A DNA stretch of 64,000 nucleotides from Dyadobacter sp. CY356 (GTDB lineage Bacteria; Bacteroidota; Bacteroidia; Cytophagales; Spirosomataceae). The stretch is taken from assembly GCF_021440195.1 (NCBI RefSeq), contig NZ_JAJTSZ010000007.1:1-64000 (forward strand), given 5' to 3'. The translations under genes and the position numbers were made by a program. Shown here in pieces: positions 18,371-27,377 of the stretch; within the stretch, counting starts at the first letter, position 1; the number at the start of each line of letters is the position of its first letter. Under the pieces are notes generated by a model. It was given only the letters and a program-made list of their open reading frames with translations. It did not search any database and was not told the origin of the DNA.

Positions 18371-21355
18371 ATGGCACCGCATTCTTCCGTTGAAAGTTCA
18401 GATCTGCAATTATTAGCCTCACAGCTTACCGGTGATTTATTTGATGACAATACCATGCGTACTTTGTATGCAACGGATGCTTCGGCTTACCGGGAAATGC
18501 CTTTGGCCGTGGCTATTCCGAAAACACTGGATGATATTAAAAAACTGATTGCTTATGCAACCAGTCATAAGATTTCACTGGTTCCCCGGACCGCTGGTAC
18601 TTCGCTTGCGGGACAGGTTGTAGGTAGCGGAATTATTGTTGATACTTCAAAGCATTTCACCAAAATTCTTGAAATTAATGCGGAAGAGCGTTACGTGCGG
18701 GTGGAACCGGGCGTTGTACGTGATGAATTGAATATGGCGCTAAAATCATATGGACTTTATTTTGGGCCGGAAACGTCTACTGCCAACCGCGCTATGATCG
18801 GTGGAATGGTTGGAAATAATTCCTGCGGATCAAACTCCGTCGTATACGGAAGTACGAGGGAACATTTGCTGGAAGTGAAAGCAATTCTTTCAGACGGTAG
18901 TGAGGTGACTTTTGCTAATGAAAGTGTAGCTGATTTTAAAAATAAACTGACAAATAATAAAGGGCAGCTTTCGCTCGCGGATAAAATTTATTCTAAAACT
19001 TTTGAAATTTTATCGAATCGTGCAAACCAGGATGTGATCAGAAAGGAATTTCCAAAACGCAGTGTAGAAAGACGGAATACGGGTTATGCGCTCGATATGC
19101 TTTTGGAAACCGAACCTTTTAAGCCATTCCCGGAAAATGATGAAAAGGCGGTTCCTTTTAATATGTGCAAACTGATAGCCGGATCAGAAGGGACGCTTTG
19201 TTTTTTGACTGAAATCAAATTAAACATTATTCCGCTTCCTCCGACTACACAAGGATTGTTATGCGCTCATTTTACTTCGATTGATGAAGCTTTGAGAGCG
19301 ACCATTCTTGCATTGAAATATAAACCGCAGGCTGTCGAATTAATCGATAATTATGTGCTGGAATGCGCGGCCATGAATAAGGAGCAAAAGGCGAATGCAT
19401 TTTTTGTTCAAAATACAGACGCGGGCGAATATCCGGCAATTCTGGTTGTAGACCTTTCCAGAGAAACTAAAGAAGAAGTGGAAGCACTGGCCGAAGCTTT
19501 GAGAGCCGATTTTACAGAAGCTGGTATGGGTTATCATTATCCCCTTTTATTTGGGGATGATACCAAAAAAATATGGACACTTAGAAAAGCAGGATTAGGT
19601 TTGCTGAGTAATCTTCCGGGTGACGAAAAAGCGGTCGCTGTGATTGAAGATACGGCAGTGGATGTTTATGATCAGCCTCAGTATATTATTGAATTTAATG
19701 ACATTCTTAAAAAACATGGCATGTCAGCGGTGCATTATGCACATGCCGGTTCAGGAGAATTGCACTTGCGCCCGATTATTAATTTAAAGACAAAAGAAGG
19801 TCATCAGCAATTCAGAACCATTGCAGAAGAAATCGCCACGCTGGTTAAAAAATTCCAGGGCTCACTTTCGGGTGAACATGGCGACGGACGTCTACGCGGC
19901 GAATTTATACCGCAGATGGTTGGCCAGCATAACTATGAGTTGTTCAAGGAAATAAAACGGACCTGGGATCCTAATAATATTCTGAATCCGGGAAAAATCG
20001 TTGATACGCCGCCAATGGATAGCTTTTTGCGATACGAAGCGGATCATATTGTACCAGAATTTAAAACTTATTTCCGTTTCAATGATCAAACAGTTTTGCA
20101 GCATGCTGAACAATGTAACGGCTCGGGCGACTGCCGCAAAACGGAAATGAGCGGCGGTACCATGTGTCCAAGTTTCATGGCGACCCGAAATGAAAAGGAT
20201 ACAACGCGCGCAAGAGCCAATATTCTACGGGAGATGCTTACAAATTCTCCCAAGGAAAACCGGTTTGATAACAAGGAAATCAAGGAAGTTTATGATCTCT
20301 GTCTGGCCTGCAAAGGTTGCAAAGGGGAGTGTCCTTCCAATGTTGACGTTGCCAAATTGAAAATGGAATTTCTTCAGCATTATCATGATGAGCACGGTGT
20401 TCCGTTGCGTTCATGGCTGGTTGGGAATTTTTCGAAACTGAATGGTTTGGCCAGTTATGTTCCCTGGGCTTATAATTTGATTTATAAAAATGCACCGCTC
20501 CGGAAGATCGCAAACACCATTGTTGGTTTTCACCCGGAACGTACGATGCCGCTATTAAAAAATACAACACTTCGTGCCTGGTATGATAAAAGAGCAAAAA
20601 CGAAAAAACCAGCAAGTCCGTCTGCGCGTCAGGTTTATCTTTTCTGTGATGAGTTTACCAATTTTAATGATGTTGAAATTGGAATAAAAGCGATTATGGT
20701 TTTGGAAAAACTGGGTTATGAAGTAATCATTCCTAACCACAGCACATCCGGCAGACCTCAGCTTTCGAAGGGATTATTGAAAGATGCTAAGAAAATTGCC
20801 GAAGAAAATATCCGTTTGTTAAAGGATATCATCTCTCATGACACGCCCTTGATCGGCATCGAGCCCTCTGCGATTTTAACTTTCCGAGATGAATATCCTG
20901 ATCTTGTTCGGGAAGATATGGTGGAAGATGCCAAAAAACTTGCGCTTAACGCTTTGCAGTTTGATGAATTTGTTTCGAGGGAAATTGAGCTGAAACATAT
21001 ATCAAAAGATTCATTCAGTAAAGAAAAGCGCGTTATAAAATTACATGGACATTGTCAACAAAAGGCAATTTCCAGTATGATACCTACGAAAAAAATGCTT
21101 TCGTTACCGGAAAATTATTCGGTTCAGCTTATTCCTTCAGGATGCTGCGGAATGGCCGGATCTTTCGGATACGAAAAAGAGCACTATGATATTTCCATGC
21201 AAATCGGAGAACTGGTACTTTTTCCAACCGTTCGGAAACAGGCAGATGATGTAATTATTGCAGCTCCCGGAACAAGCTGTCGCCACCAGATTCATGATGG
21301 GACCGGACGCGAGGCGAAACATCCGGCGGAAATATTATTTGAAGCGTTGGTTTAG
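18371..21355 (+). CDS. FAD-linked oxidase fused to Fe-S/CCG reductase (D-2-hydroxyacid dehydrogenase, YdiJ-like)
   Basis: This 994-residue flavoprotein is a fusion of GlcD-type and GlcF-type modules. FAD-binding (PCMH) motifs cover about residues 30-200, including RTAGTSLAGQ near 73 and GGMVGNNSCGSNS near 145. The FAD-oxidase C-terminal domain extends to about 560 (HAHAGSGELHLRP, SGEHGDGRLRGEF). Two [4Fe-4S] ferredoxin-like clusters follow (CNGSGDC near 580, CLACKGCKGECPS near 642), and a C-terminal CCG domain carries SGCCGMAGSFGYEKE near 923. The architecture and length match E. coli YdiJ and D-lactate/D-2-hydroxyglutarate dehydrogenases, which oxidise a D-2-hydroxyacid and pass electrons to the respiratory chain. 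The exact substrate is not readable. It stops 2 bases from the convergent MFS gene. Confidence 0.9.
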   Translation: MAPHSSVESSDLQLLASQLTGDLFDDNTMRTLYATDASAYREMPLAVAIPKTLDDIKKLIAYATSHKISLVPRTAGTSLAGQVVGSGIIVDTSKHFTKILEINAEERYVRVEPGVVRDELNMALKSYGLYFGPETSTANRAMIGGMVGNNSCGSNSVVYGSTREHLLEVKAILSDGSEVTFANESVADFKNKLTNNKGQLSLADKIYSKTFEILSNRANQDVIRKEFPKRSVERRNTGYALDMLLETEPFKPFPENDEKAVPFNMCKLIAGSEGTLCFLTEIKLNIIPLPPTTQGLLCAHFTSIDEALRATILALKYKPQAVELIDNYVLECAAMNKEQKANAFFVQNTDAGEYPAILVVDLSRETKEEVEALAEALRADFTEAGMGYHYPLLFGDDTKKIWTLRKAGLGLLSNLPGDEKAVAVIEDTAVDVYDQPQYIIEFNDILKKHGMSAVHYAHAGSGELHLRPIINLKTKEGHQQFRTIAEEIATLVKKFQGSLSGEHGDGRLRGEFIPQMVGQHNYELFKEIKRTWDPNNILNPGKIVDTPPMDSFLRYEADHIVPEFKTYFRFNDQTVLQHAEQCNGSGDCRKTEMSGGTMCPSFMATRNEKDTTRARANILREMLTNSPKENRFDNKEIKEVYDLCLACKGCKGECPSNVDVAKLKMEFLQHYHDEHGVPLRSWLVGNFSKLNGLASYVPWAYNLIYKNAPLRKIANTIVGFHPERTMPLLKNTTLRAWYDKRAKTKKPASPSARQVYLFCDEFTNFNDVEIGIKAIMVLEKLGYEVIIPNHSTSGRPQLSKGLLKDAKKIAEENIRLLKDIISHDTPLIGIEPSAILTFRDEYPDLVREDMVEDAKKLALNALQFDEFVSREIELKHISKDSFSKEKRVIKLHGHCQQKAISSMIPTKKMLSLPENYSVQLIPSGCCGMAGSFGYEKEHYDISMQIGELVLFPTVRKQADDVIIAAPGTSCRHQIHDGTGREAKHPAEILFEALV

Positions 21356-21357
21356 GA

Positions 21358-22602
21358 TTACTGCTCTACATAATCCAGATCTTTCCCATAAGTTTCTTCC
21401 ATTTTCCATAGCGAAAGTAAGGCCAGAATAAAACATACAATGCCAACACTCGCACCTGCCTGGAGAACTCCCCAGTCAGGTTTCAGGAATTGGAAAACCG
21501 GTAATGTCAAAAGTGTTGTAGCCCGGACATTGTTAGCTACGGAAGTCGTTACGGTTGCACGAAGATTGGTGCCAAATTGTTCGGCTGTGGTAGTGAGGAA
21601 CATGGCAATGTAGCCAATGGAAAAACCAAGCCAGCCATAGCAGATATATAAAGTTGTTGCCGAATTGATTCCTCCATATAAAAGCACCACAACGCCGGCC
21701 AACGTCATCAACAACATGATCAAAATGGCGCTTCGTCTTGATCGCAGCCACTGACTTAGAAAACCGCTGAAAAAATCGCCGGTCACAATTCCTATATAGG
21801 TATACAGGACACAGCTGCCCGCCTGGATATCTCCCGGAACACCCAGAGCTTTTGCAAATTCATTCCCAAATGTCGCGTAGATCCCAATGACCAGATAGGT
21901 TGGAAGAGCTATTCCCATGCAGCGCAGATAGCGGATCAATTTTTCACGTTTAGTAAAAATAGTCCACCAGTGTACTGCTTTCACTTTGCTTTCAATTGCT
22001 TTTTCAAAAAGAAAAGATTCCAGAACATTAAAACGTAACACTAAAAGCACAAGTCCCATACCTCCGCCGATAAAATAAGCCGTGCGCCAATCCGTAAGTT
22101 TTACTGCAAAAAATGCCGCAATGGCTCCGGCCAGTCCGACGCTGGCAACAACTGACGCGCCATAACCACGTAAATGTTTTGGAAGAATTTCTGCAATCAA
22201 AGTGATACCGGCACCAAGTTCCCCCGCAAGTCCGAGGCCGGCTATGAAACGTAACATTGAATATACTTCCACATTATTGGTAAAACCGCAGACAATATTG
22301 GCCAGAGAATACATCAGAATCGAGCCGAAAAGTACGGAACGTCTTCCCATTTTATCTCCCCAGATTCCCCAGAAAAAACCACCGATCAACAATCCGGCTT
22401 GTTGCCAGTTATAAATTTTTGCTCCAATGGCAGAAATTTCTGCTTCCGACAACCCCAGTTCCCGCAAACTTGGGACTCTGACGATGTTGAATAACAGCAG
22501 ATCATAAACATCAACAAAATAACCCAGCGAAGCCACGATGACTGGCAGGGAAAGTACAGTTCGTAGTGCAGAAGTATTGTTTGAAGCAGAAATTGAAGCC
22601 AT
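21358..22602 (-). CDS. MFS transporter (metabolite:proton symporter type)
   Basis: This 414-residue major facilitator protein has about 12 hydrophobic segments. The MFS motif A is clear in the loop between helices 2 and 3 (GIWGDKMGRRSVLFG, about residues 81-95). The fourth-helix Arg segment follows (RFIAGLGLAGELGAGITL). The layout resembles the MHS/sugar-porter branch, whose members carry organic acids or sugars. It is convergent with the 2-hydroxyacid dehydrogenase, so a carboxylate substrate is an attractive guess but is not shown. The start MASISASNNTS precedes the first helix by a usual distance. Confidence 0.85.
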   Translation of the reverse strand: MASISASNNTSALRTVLSLPVIVASLGYFVDVYDLLLFNIVRVPSLRELGLSEAEISAIGAKIYNWQQAGLLIGGFFWGIWGDKMGRRSVLFGSILMYSLANIVCGFTNNVEVYSMLRFIAGLGLAGELGAGITLIAEILPKHLRGYGASVVASVGLAGAIAAFFAVKLTDWRTAYFIGGGMGLVLLVLRFNVLESFLFEKAIESKVKAVHWWTIFTKREKLIRYLRCMGIALPTYLVIGIYATFGNEFAKALGVPGDIQAGSCVLYTYIGIVTGDFFSGFLSQWLRSRRSAILIMLLMTLAGVVVLLYGGINSATTLYICYGWLGFSIGYIAMFLTTTAEQFGTNLRATVTTSVANNVRATTLLTLPVFQFLKPDWGVLQAGASVGIVCFILALLSLWKMEETYGKDLDYVEQ

Positions 22603-22665
22603 ATTTATTGATCAAAAATCTTAACGTAAGTAAAAGGAGTTGATAGTATATTAAAACAAATTCAC

Positions 22666-23076
22666 TTAATCATCTACCGGTTTTCTTCGCATGGATTTCA
22701 CCGTCGATTTTCTTTGTTTCCCTGCCAACCTTTCCAATTTAGAAGCCAGTGTCGGACGGGTTGCTCTTCTTTTTTTCTGAACGAAAAATGCCTGCTGAAT
22801 TAGTTTATTGAATTTCTCAACCACCTTATCCTTATTTGCCAGCTGGGAGCGCTCCGTTTGATGATACATGACCAATATATTTTCATTCGTTAGTTTGGTA
22901 CTAAGCTTTTCAATAAGTATCAGTTTTTCATCATCAGTTAGCAATGCCGAATTTGGAATATCAAACCGCAGCTCTACTTTTGTTTCTACTTTATTTACAT
23001 TTTGCCCTCCACTCCCGCCGCTTCTGGCAGTTTGAAAAACGAGTTCAGTATGAAGTTTGTCAGTGTTTATCATCAT
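22666..23076 (-). CDS. arfB: Alternative ribosome-rescue peptidyl-tRNA hydrolase ArfB
   Basis: This 136-residue release-factor-like protein has the catalytic GGQ motif at residues 23-25 in the context SGGSGGQNVNKVETKVELRF, then the RF-1 domain. A highly basic C-terminal tail follows (KKRRATRPTLASKLERL...KSTVKSMRRK). That tail inserts in the empty mRNA channel of stalled ribosomes in characterised ArfB/YaeJ proteins. The length is normal for the family and too short for RF1/RF2, as there are no codon-recognition domains. It hydrolyses peptidyl-tRNA on non-stop ribosomes. It is probably monocistronic, with its promoter in the spacer shared with the divergent DUF6600 gene. Confidence 0.93.
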   Translation of the reverse strand: MMINTDKLHTELVFQTARSGGSGGQNVNKVETKVELRFDIPNSALLTDDEKLILIEKLSTKLTNENILVMYHQTERSQLANKDKVVEKFNKLIQQAFFVQKKRRATRPTLASKLERLAGKQRKSTVKSMRRKPVDD

Positions 23077-23376
23077 TCAAATTTAAAAATGTGTTAACAC
23101 GTGTTAATGTCTATACCAATATAACCAGTTTTTACGCTTTCAAATCAAATATAGTTCCGGATTAATATATATCAGGAGTAAATAGCCCATCATTAAATGA
23201 CTGAAAATCAAATATTTAAATTATATTGAACAAGAATTCTTTATGAAATATAATGCACACATCATTTAAAAAGCAGATTTCACTAGATTTCCATACTTTA
23301 AACCTGATTAAACCTGTTAAATATTTTCATGTCAAACAACCGATTTTAAACACGAAAACAATTAATCCATACGGCC
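23077..23376. other. Divergent intergenic region with a perfect palindrome
   Basis: This is a 300-base AT-rich spacer between arfB (leftward) and the DUF6600 gene (rightward). Its main feature is the 14-bp perfect palindrome TTAACACGTGTTAA at 23094-23107. The rest holds no recognisable coding sequence, terminator or exact TAnnTTTG box for the rightward gene. Confidence 0.5.
23094..23107. promoter_or_regulatory. Candidate operator palindrome
   Basis: TTAACACGTGTTAA reads identically on both strands and overlaps a second palindrome, GTGTTAACAC (23091-23100). It is centred about 25 bases upstream of the arfB start, where a bound dimeric regulator would affect transcription. No regulator has been linked to it here. 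Confidence 0.35.
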
Positions 23377-24714
23377 ATGAACACCATGCATAAATTCCGG
23401 ATACTGGGCTTGTCGCTTTTACTTATTGCAGGTATTTCATCCGGGGAAAAGTTACAAGCCCAGCCCGGAGTTGCTATTTCCTATCAAACTTTTTATAATG
23501 AACTGGCACCTTACGGGCGCTGGATCAATACGCCTCAATATGGTTCTGTATGGACTCCATACGTGGATGCAGGATTTCAACCTTACGCAACAAACGGATA
23601 CTGGCAGGTAACAGATTATGGAAATACCTGGGTGTCTGATTACGAATGGGGTTGGGCTCCTTTTCACTACGGCCGCTGGTCATATGATGATTATAACGGC
23701 TGGTTCTGGATTCCCGGATATGAATGGGGACCTGCCTGGGTAAACTGGCGTTCGGGTGGAGGTTATTATGGCTGGGCACCGATGGGACCTGGTGTGAATA
23801 TCAATGTATCCATAAATATTCCGTCGTTCTGGTGGGTTTTTGTTCCGCAGCAATATATTTCAAGCCGCAGCTGGCACAATTACTGGGTTCCCCGTGGCGG
23901 ATATAATAACATCTACGGACGCACAACGATCATCAACAACTATTATCGCAGCAACAACCGGTCGTATGTGTATGGTCCGAGACGTGATGAAATTGAACGT
24001 GTAACCAGACGTCCCGTTGAAATCCGTCAGATTGACCGTGACCGCAGAGGAATTGTAATGGGTGGAGATCGTGCGAACAGCAGAGGTTATGGAAATAACG
24101 GAGGCGGTAATGACAGACCACGTTCTTATGGATCTGATAACAGAGGAAACAACGGCTACAACAACAATGGCAGAGGAGGCAGCGATTACAATTCCGGTAA
24201 CAGAAATGGTAATAATGGTGGATTAAGCAACAGATCTTATTCAGGAAATGATAACCGGACGCCTGACAACCGCGTTCCTGAAAACAGAAACATGCCTGAT
24301 AACAGAAATGGTAACGGACAAAATCCTTATAACCAAAATCAGCCAGGCCGTGCCAACGAACGCTCAACACCAGATCGTGGTTATTCAGCGCCGCAAAGAA
24401 ATGCTCAGGAATATGGGAATCAAAGACCGCAGGATCCGTCTGTTGCTTATGGAAACCGTGGTGGTGAAGCGCAGCGTCAGGCACCGGCTCCTGAACAAAA
24501 CCGTTCGCGCTCTTACGATCAGCCAGGCAATTCCGGACGTTCAGAAAATTATGGCGGACCGAATCAGGGTCAGCAAAGATCATCTGATAATGGCGCTTCG
24601 ATGAGATCTAATCCATCTGAAAGAAGTAACGGCGGCGAATCAAGAGGTGGAGCAAGATCCAGTGAAGGCCAGGGAGGCGGCAGATCAGATAGAGGCGGAC
24701 GGTCTCCGAGATAA
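23377..24714 (+). CDS. DUF6600-type exported protein with long disordered N/G/R-rich tail
   Basis: This 445-residue protein has a signal peptide (cleavage near KLQAQ, residue 29). Residues 33-150 form a compact Tyr/Trp-rich domain of the DUF6600 type, with repeated W-x-P-Y and GWAP/GWFW units (LAPYGRWINTPQYGSVWTPY, WGWAPFHYGRW, YYGWAPMGPG). From about residue 200 to the end the chain is low complexity: Asn, Gly, Arg, Ser, Gln and Pro with almost no hydrophobic residues, predicted disordered. The mature protein is probably periplasmic or surface-associated. Two close ATGs (23377 and 23386) are possible starts. It is monocistronic with its own terminator. Function is unknown. Confidence 0.8.
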   Translation: MNTMHKFRILGLSLLLIAGISSGEKLQAQPGVAISYQTFYNELAPYGRWINTPQYGSVWTPYVDAGFQPYATNGYWQVTDYGNTWVSDYEWGWAPFHYGRWSYDDYNGWFWIPGYEWGPAWVNWRSGGGYYGWAPMGPGVNINVSINIPSFWWVFVPQQYISSRSWHNYWVPRGGYNNIYGRTTIINNYYRSNNRSYVYGPRRDEIERVTRRPVEIRQIDRDRRGIVMGGDRANSRGYGNNGGGNDRPRSYGSDNRGNNGYNNNGRGGSDYNSGNRNGNNGGLSNRSYSGNDNRTPDNRVPENRNMPDNRNGNGQNPYNQNQPGRANERSTPDRGYSAPQRNAQEYGNQRPQDPSVAYGNRGGEAQRQAPAPEQNRSRSYDQPGNSGRSENYGGPNQGQQRSSDNGASMRSNPSERSNGGESRGGARSSEGQGGGRSDRGGRSPR

Positions 24715-24731
24715 TTTTGAATTTGAAATAT

Positions 24732-24777
24732 AAAAATGCTCCCCGCAAGATTTTATGGTCTTTCGGGGAGCATTTTT
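24732..24777 (+). terminator. Strong intrinsic terminator of the DUF6600 gene
   Basis: A 14-bp perfect stem (AAAAATGCTCCCCG at 24732-24745 with 24764-24777) has a GC-rich core, an 18-base loop and a trailing T run. It begins 17 bases after the stop codon. Confidence 0.9.
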
Positions 24778-24882
24778 GGTATTTAATAAGTATATCCGGG
24801 TATCATTTTAACTTTTATTTAATGTTCAAATTTGAAGGAATTGTATTAATTTTAACATAGTTCCAAACCTAAGCATACCTTT

Positions 24883-25905
24883 TTGATGGAAATCCAGTTT
24901 GATATTGAGTTTAAGGAAAGTGCGCCAAAGTATATGCAGATTATCAAATCGCTGCTACTTGCTATTGGCAAGGGAAAACTGAAAAGAGGTGATAAAATAC
25001 CATCAATCAATCAGTTGAGTGAGGAGTACTTACTTTCAAGAGATACAGTTGAAAAAGCCTACCGTCATTTAATCAAAGACGGCGTTTTGGTTTCAGTGCG
25101 TGGAAAAGGATATTTTATTAATCGTGTTGATATTGAAACGACTTCCAGAATACTTTTGGTTTTCAACAAGATAAGCAATTATAAAAAACAGATTTATAAT
25201 GCTTTTGTTGAAAATGTAGGTCGAAACATGATCGTTGATCTGCACATTCATCACTCCAATATTAACATTTTTTCCAACCTGATAAAAAACAGTTTGGGAG
25301 AATATGATTACTATGTGATCATGCCGCACTTTTATGACAATGAAGAAGAAGCGGCAAAAATATTAAAACTGATCCCGGCGGAAAAACTAATACTCCTTGA
25401 TAAGGATGTTGAAATCGATAACAGAAAACACTCAGCAGTCCACCAAAACTTTGAAAAGGATATTCTTTGTGCGCTGAATGAAGCTAACGATCTTCTTAAA
25501 GATTATAAAAAACTCATACTCGTTTTCCCGACGCTGATCCCCTATCCAAAGGAAATTATCAAAGGTTTCAGGCTGTTCTGCATACAGCAGCAGTTTGAAT
25601 TCGATATTATGTTTGAAACCGAGGAAAATACCATGGTTGTCAAAGATGCGGCTTATGTTGTGATTGAAGAAACAGACCTTGTGAATCTGATTAAAAAATG
25701 CCGTGAACAACATTTGGTGGTCGGAAAGGATGTAGGAATTATTTCTTACAACGAAACGCCATTAAAAGAGATTCTTTTGGATGGCATAACGACCATTTCA
25801 ACGGATCATGAGCAAATGGGAAAAACAGCGGCGAGGCTTGTTATGGAAAACAAAACAGAGGTTATCAAAAATCCATTTACGCTGATCAGAAGAAAATCGC
25901 TATAA
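24883..25905 (+). CDS. GntR-family regulator with sugar-binding-protein-like effector domain
   Basis: In this 340-residue regulator, residues 14-83 form a GntR winged helix-turn-helix: GDKIPSINQLSEEYLLSRDT is the recognition region and VSVRGKGYFI is the wing. Residues 90-340 look like a periplasmic-binding/LacI-type effector domain (LILVFPTLIPYPKEIIKGF, VGKDVGIISYNETPLKEIL, TTISTDHEQMGKTAARLVME). That fusion is typical of sugar-responsive GntR regulators in Bacteroidota. It converges on the rhamnose isomerase gene, so L-rhamnose or a breakdown product is the likeliest effector. This assignment is by neighbourhood only. It begins about 170 bases after an upstream stop, implying its own promoter. 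Confidence 0.88.
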   Translation: MMEIQFDIEFKESAPKYMQIIKSLLLAIGKGKLKRGDKIPSINQLSEEYLLSRDTVEKAYRHLIKDGVLVSVRGKGYFINRVDIETTSRILLVFNKISNYKKQIYNAFVENVGRNMIVDLHIHHSNINIFSNLIKNSLGEYDYYVIMPHFYDNEEEAAKILKLIPAEKLILLDKDVEIDNRKHSAVHQNFEKDILCALNEANDLLKDYKKLILVFPTLIPYPKEIIKGFRLFCIQQQFEFDIMFETEENTMVVKDAAYVVIEETDLVNLIKKCREQHLVVGKDVGIISYNETPLKEILLDGITTISTDHEQMGKTAARLVMENKTEVIKNPFTLIRRKSL

Positions 25906-25911
25906 AAAAAA

Positions 25912-25949
25912 TGTCATTCCAGGGAATCCGCAGACGCTCTTGAATGACA
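25912..25949. terminator. Bidirectional terminator between regulator and rhamnose isomerase
   Basis: An 8-bp stem (TGTCATTC at 25912-25919 with GAATGACA at 25942-25949) is flanked by an A run on the left and a T-rich run on the right. It can therefore end transcripts from both convergent genes. The loop is long (22 bases). Confidence 0.65.
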
Positions 25950-25967
25950 AAATATTTTTGTAGTTAA

Positions 25968-27251
25968 TTAAAGACCAGTCGCTACGGTTACTAGGCCTCG
26001 CTCTGAAATCAGTCCGTTTCTTACCTTCAAATCTCTGAAAAGTCCGATTGGGTCCAGTGAGCCTCCGCTGTGTAACATCGCTTCCCGCACCAATGGACGC
26101 ACATCGGTTCTGAACGCGTTCTGTAACAATTGCTGGGCCAAAACTACGTCATTTTCACCTCGTGCGATTTCGAGTTTTTTACTATCCAAAATCAGCGCCT
26201 GAGCATAAGATAATAAAATAGCTTCCACGGATTGAAGTAAATCTTCCAACGGATCTTTTACATTATGACTGGCATCGATCATCCATGCAAAACCATCGCT
26301 GCCTTTTCCGGCCCGTTTCATTCCTTCCACCAATTCGACAAAAATCAGGAAAAGCATATACGGCCTGATACTACCTACCGTCAAATCATCATCTCCATAT
26401 TTGGAATCATTAAAATGGAAACCAGCCAAACGGCCTTCCATCATCAATGTTGCTACAATTTGTTCGATGTTTGCATTAGGTAAATGATGGCCTAAATCTA
26501 CCAGTACATCAGCTTTTGGCCCCAGTTTTTGACAAAATAATAACGAGCTTCCCCAATCCTGGATAACGGTTGAATAAAAATTCGGTTCGTAGGCTTTGTA
26601 TTCTACAAATACTTTCCAGTCATCAGGCAATGCTGCATAAATTTCCTGCAACGATTCCAGTGTATTTTGAAATGATTTTACAAAATTAGATTGTCCCGGA
26701 AAACAAGATCCATCTGAAAGCCAGATTGATAAAGCCTTTGAGCCTAATTCCTTTCCGTATTTGATTACTTCAATATTATGATCAACAGCCTGCTTGCGCA
26801 CCTTTGGGTCAACATGTGAAAGTGACCCATATTTGTAAGATAATTCCTGATTTTTCTGATCCTGAAAAGTATTGGAATTTACTGCATCAAATTTCAGATC
26901 AAGTGAAGAAGCCAGCTGGATCATCGCATCCGCATCCTTTGGTATATCCCACGGAATATGTAAAGAAATAGATCCGCTTGAACGGTTCAATGCGTGTAAA
27001 ATTCCAACATCTTCAATTTTTTCTTCAAGAGAACCCGGCTCACCAGCTCCTGAAAAACGACCGAATCGTGTTCCACCAGTCCCCAAAGCCCAGCTTGGAA
27101 TTGCCACCTGAAATGCCTGTAATGTTTTTACGATCGCATTGGCATCGATACCCTGTTCACCCAGTTGTTCTTTGAGAAAAATAAACTGGTTATTATGTTT
27201 TCCCAGCACAGATTCATTATGCTGATCAATCCGGTATTGTTCTATTTTCAT
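25968..27251 (-). CDS. rhaI: L-rhamnose isomerase (RhaI / Pseudomonas stutzeri type)
   Basis: This 427-residue TIM-barrel sugar isomerase converts L-rhamnose to L-rhamnulose. The metal-site residues known from the P. stutzeri enzyme can be placed with nearly the same numbering: E217 (FVEYKAYEP), D252 and H255 (VDLGHHLPN), H279 (GFHFNDS), D287/D289 and D326 (WMIDAS). The N-terminal loop WALGTGGTRFGRF is also typical of this group. It is unrelated in sequence to E. coli RhaA. It lies 126 bases downstream of the fused aldolase/dehydrogenase on the same strand, with a hairpin between them. No rhamnulose kinase or rhamnose transporter is present in the window. Confidence 0.88.
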   Translation of the reverse strand: MKIEQYRIDQHNESVLGKHNNQFIFLKEQLGEQGIDANAIVKTLQAFQVAIPSWALGTGGTRFGRFSGAGEPGSLEEKIEDVGILHALNRSSGSISLHIPWDIPKDADAMIQLASSLDLKFDAVNSNTFQDQKNQELSYKYGSLSHVDPKVRKQAVDHNIEVIKYGKELGSKALSIWLSDGSCFPGQSNFVKSFQNTLESLQEIYAALPDDWKVFVEYKAYEPNFYSTVIQDWGSSLLFCQKLGPKADVLVDLGHHLPNANIEQIVATLMMEGRLAGFHFNDSKYGDDDLTVGSIRPYMLFLIFVELVEGMKRAGKGSDGFAWMIDASHNVKDPLEDLLQSVEAILLSYAQALILDSKKLEIARGENDVVLAQQLLQNAFRTDVRPLVREAMLHSGGSLDPIGLFRDLKVRNGLISERGLVTVATGL

Positions 27252-27325
27252 CTTTTTGACATTAAAGATTTAAAAATAAGCCTGATAACAATGGCCTTGA
27301 AAATTGGAATATCATTTTAAAACGA

Positions 27326-27366
27326 AAGCTGTGCCAAAAGCAGGATTTACTTTTGACACAGCTTTT
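27326..27366 (-). terminator. Terminator between fused aldolase and rhamnose isomerase genes
   Basis: A 16-bp stem with one mismatch (AAAGCTGTGCCAAAAG at 27326-27341 with 27351-27366) encloses a 9-base loop. It starts 12 bases after the aldolase stop on the minus strand, so the isomerase is expressed by readthrough or from its own promoter. Confidence 0.75.
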
Positions 27367-27377
27367 TATTTCAAAGG

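Noticed and set aside
18198-18416. 72-codon frame starting at GTG upstream of the FAD/Fe-S dehydrogenase
   Set aside because: It overlaps the dehydrogenase start and its promoter box, has no recognisable content, and has a weak start.
23078-23085. TAAATTTG box on the minus strand directly before arfB
   Set aside because: A transcript from it would start at or inside the arfB start codon, so it is unlikely to be the promoter.
23933-24583. 216-codon open frame antisense to the DUF6600 gene
   Set aside because: It is Cys/His-rich nonsense produced by reading the Asn/Gly/Arg-rich tail on the opposite strand; there is no start context, domain or neighbour support.
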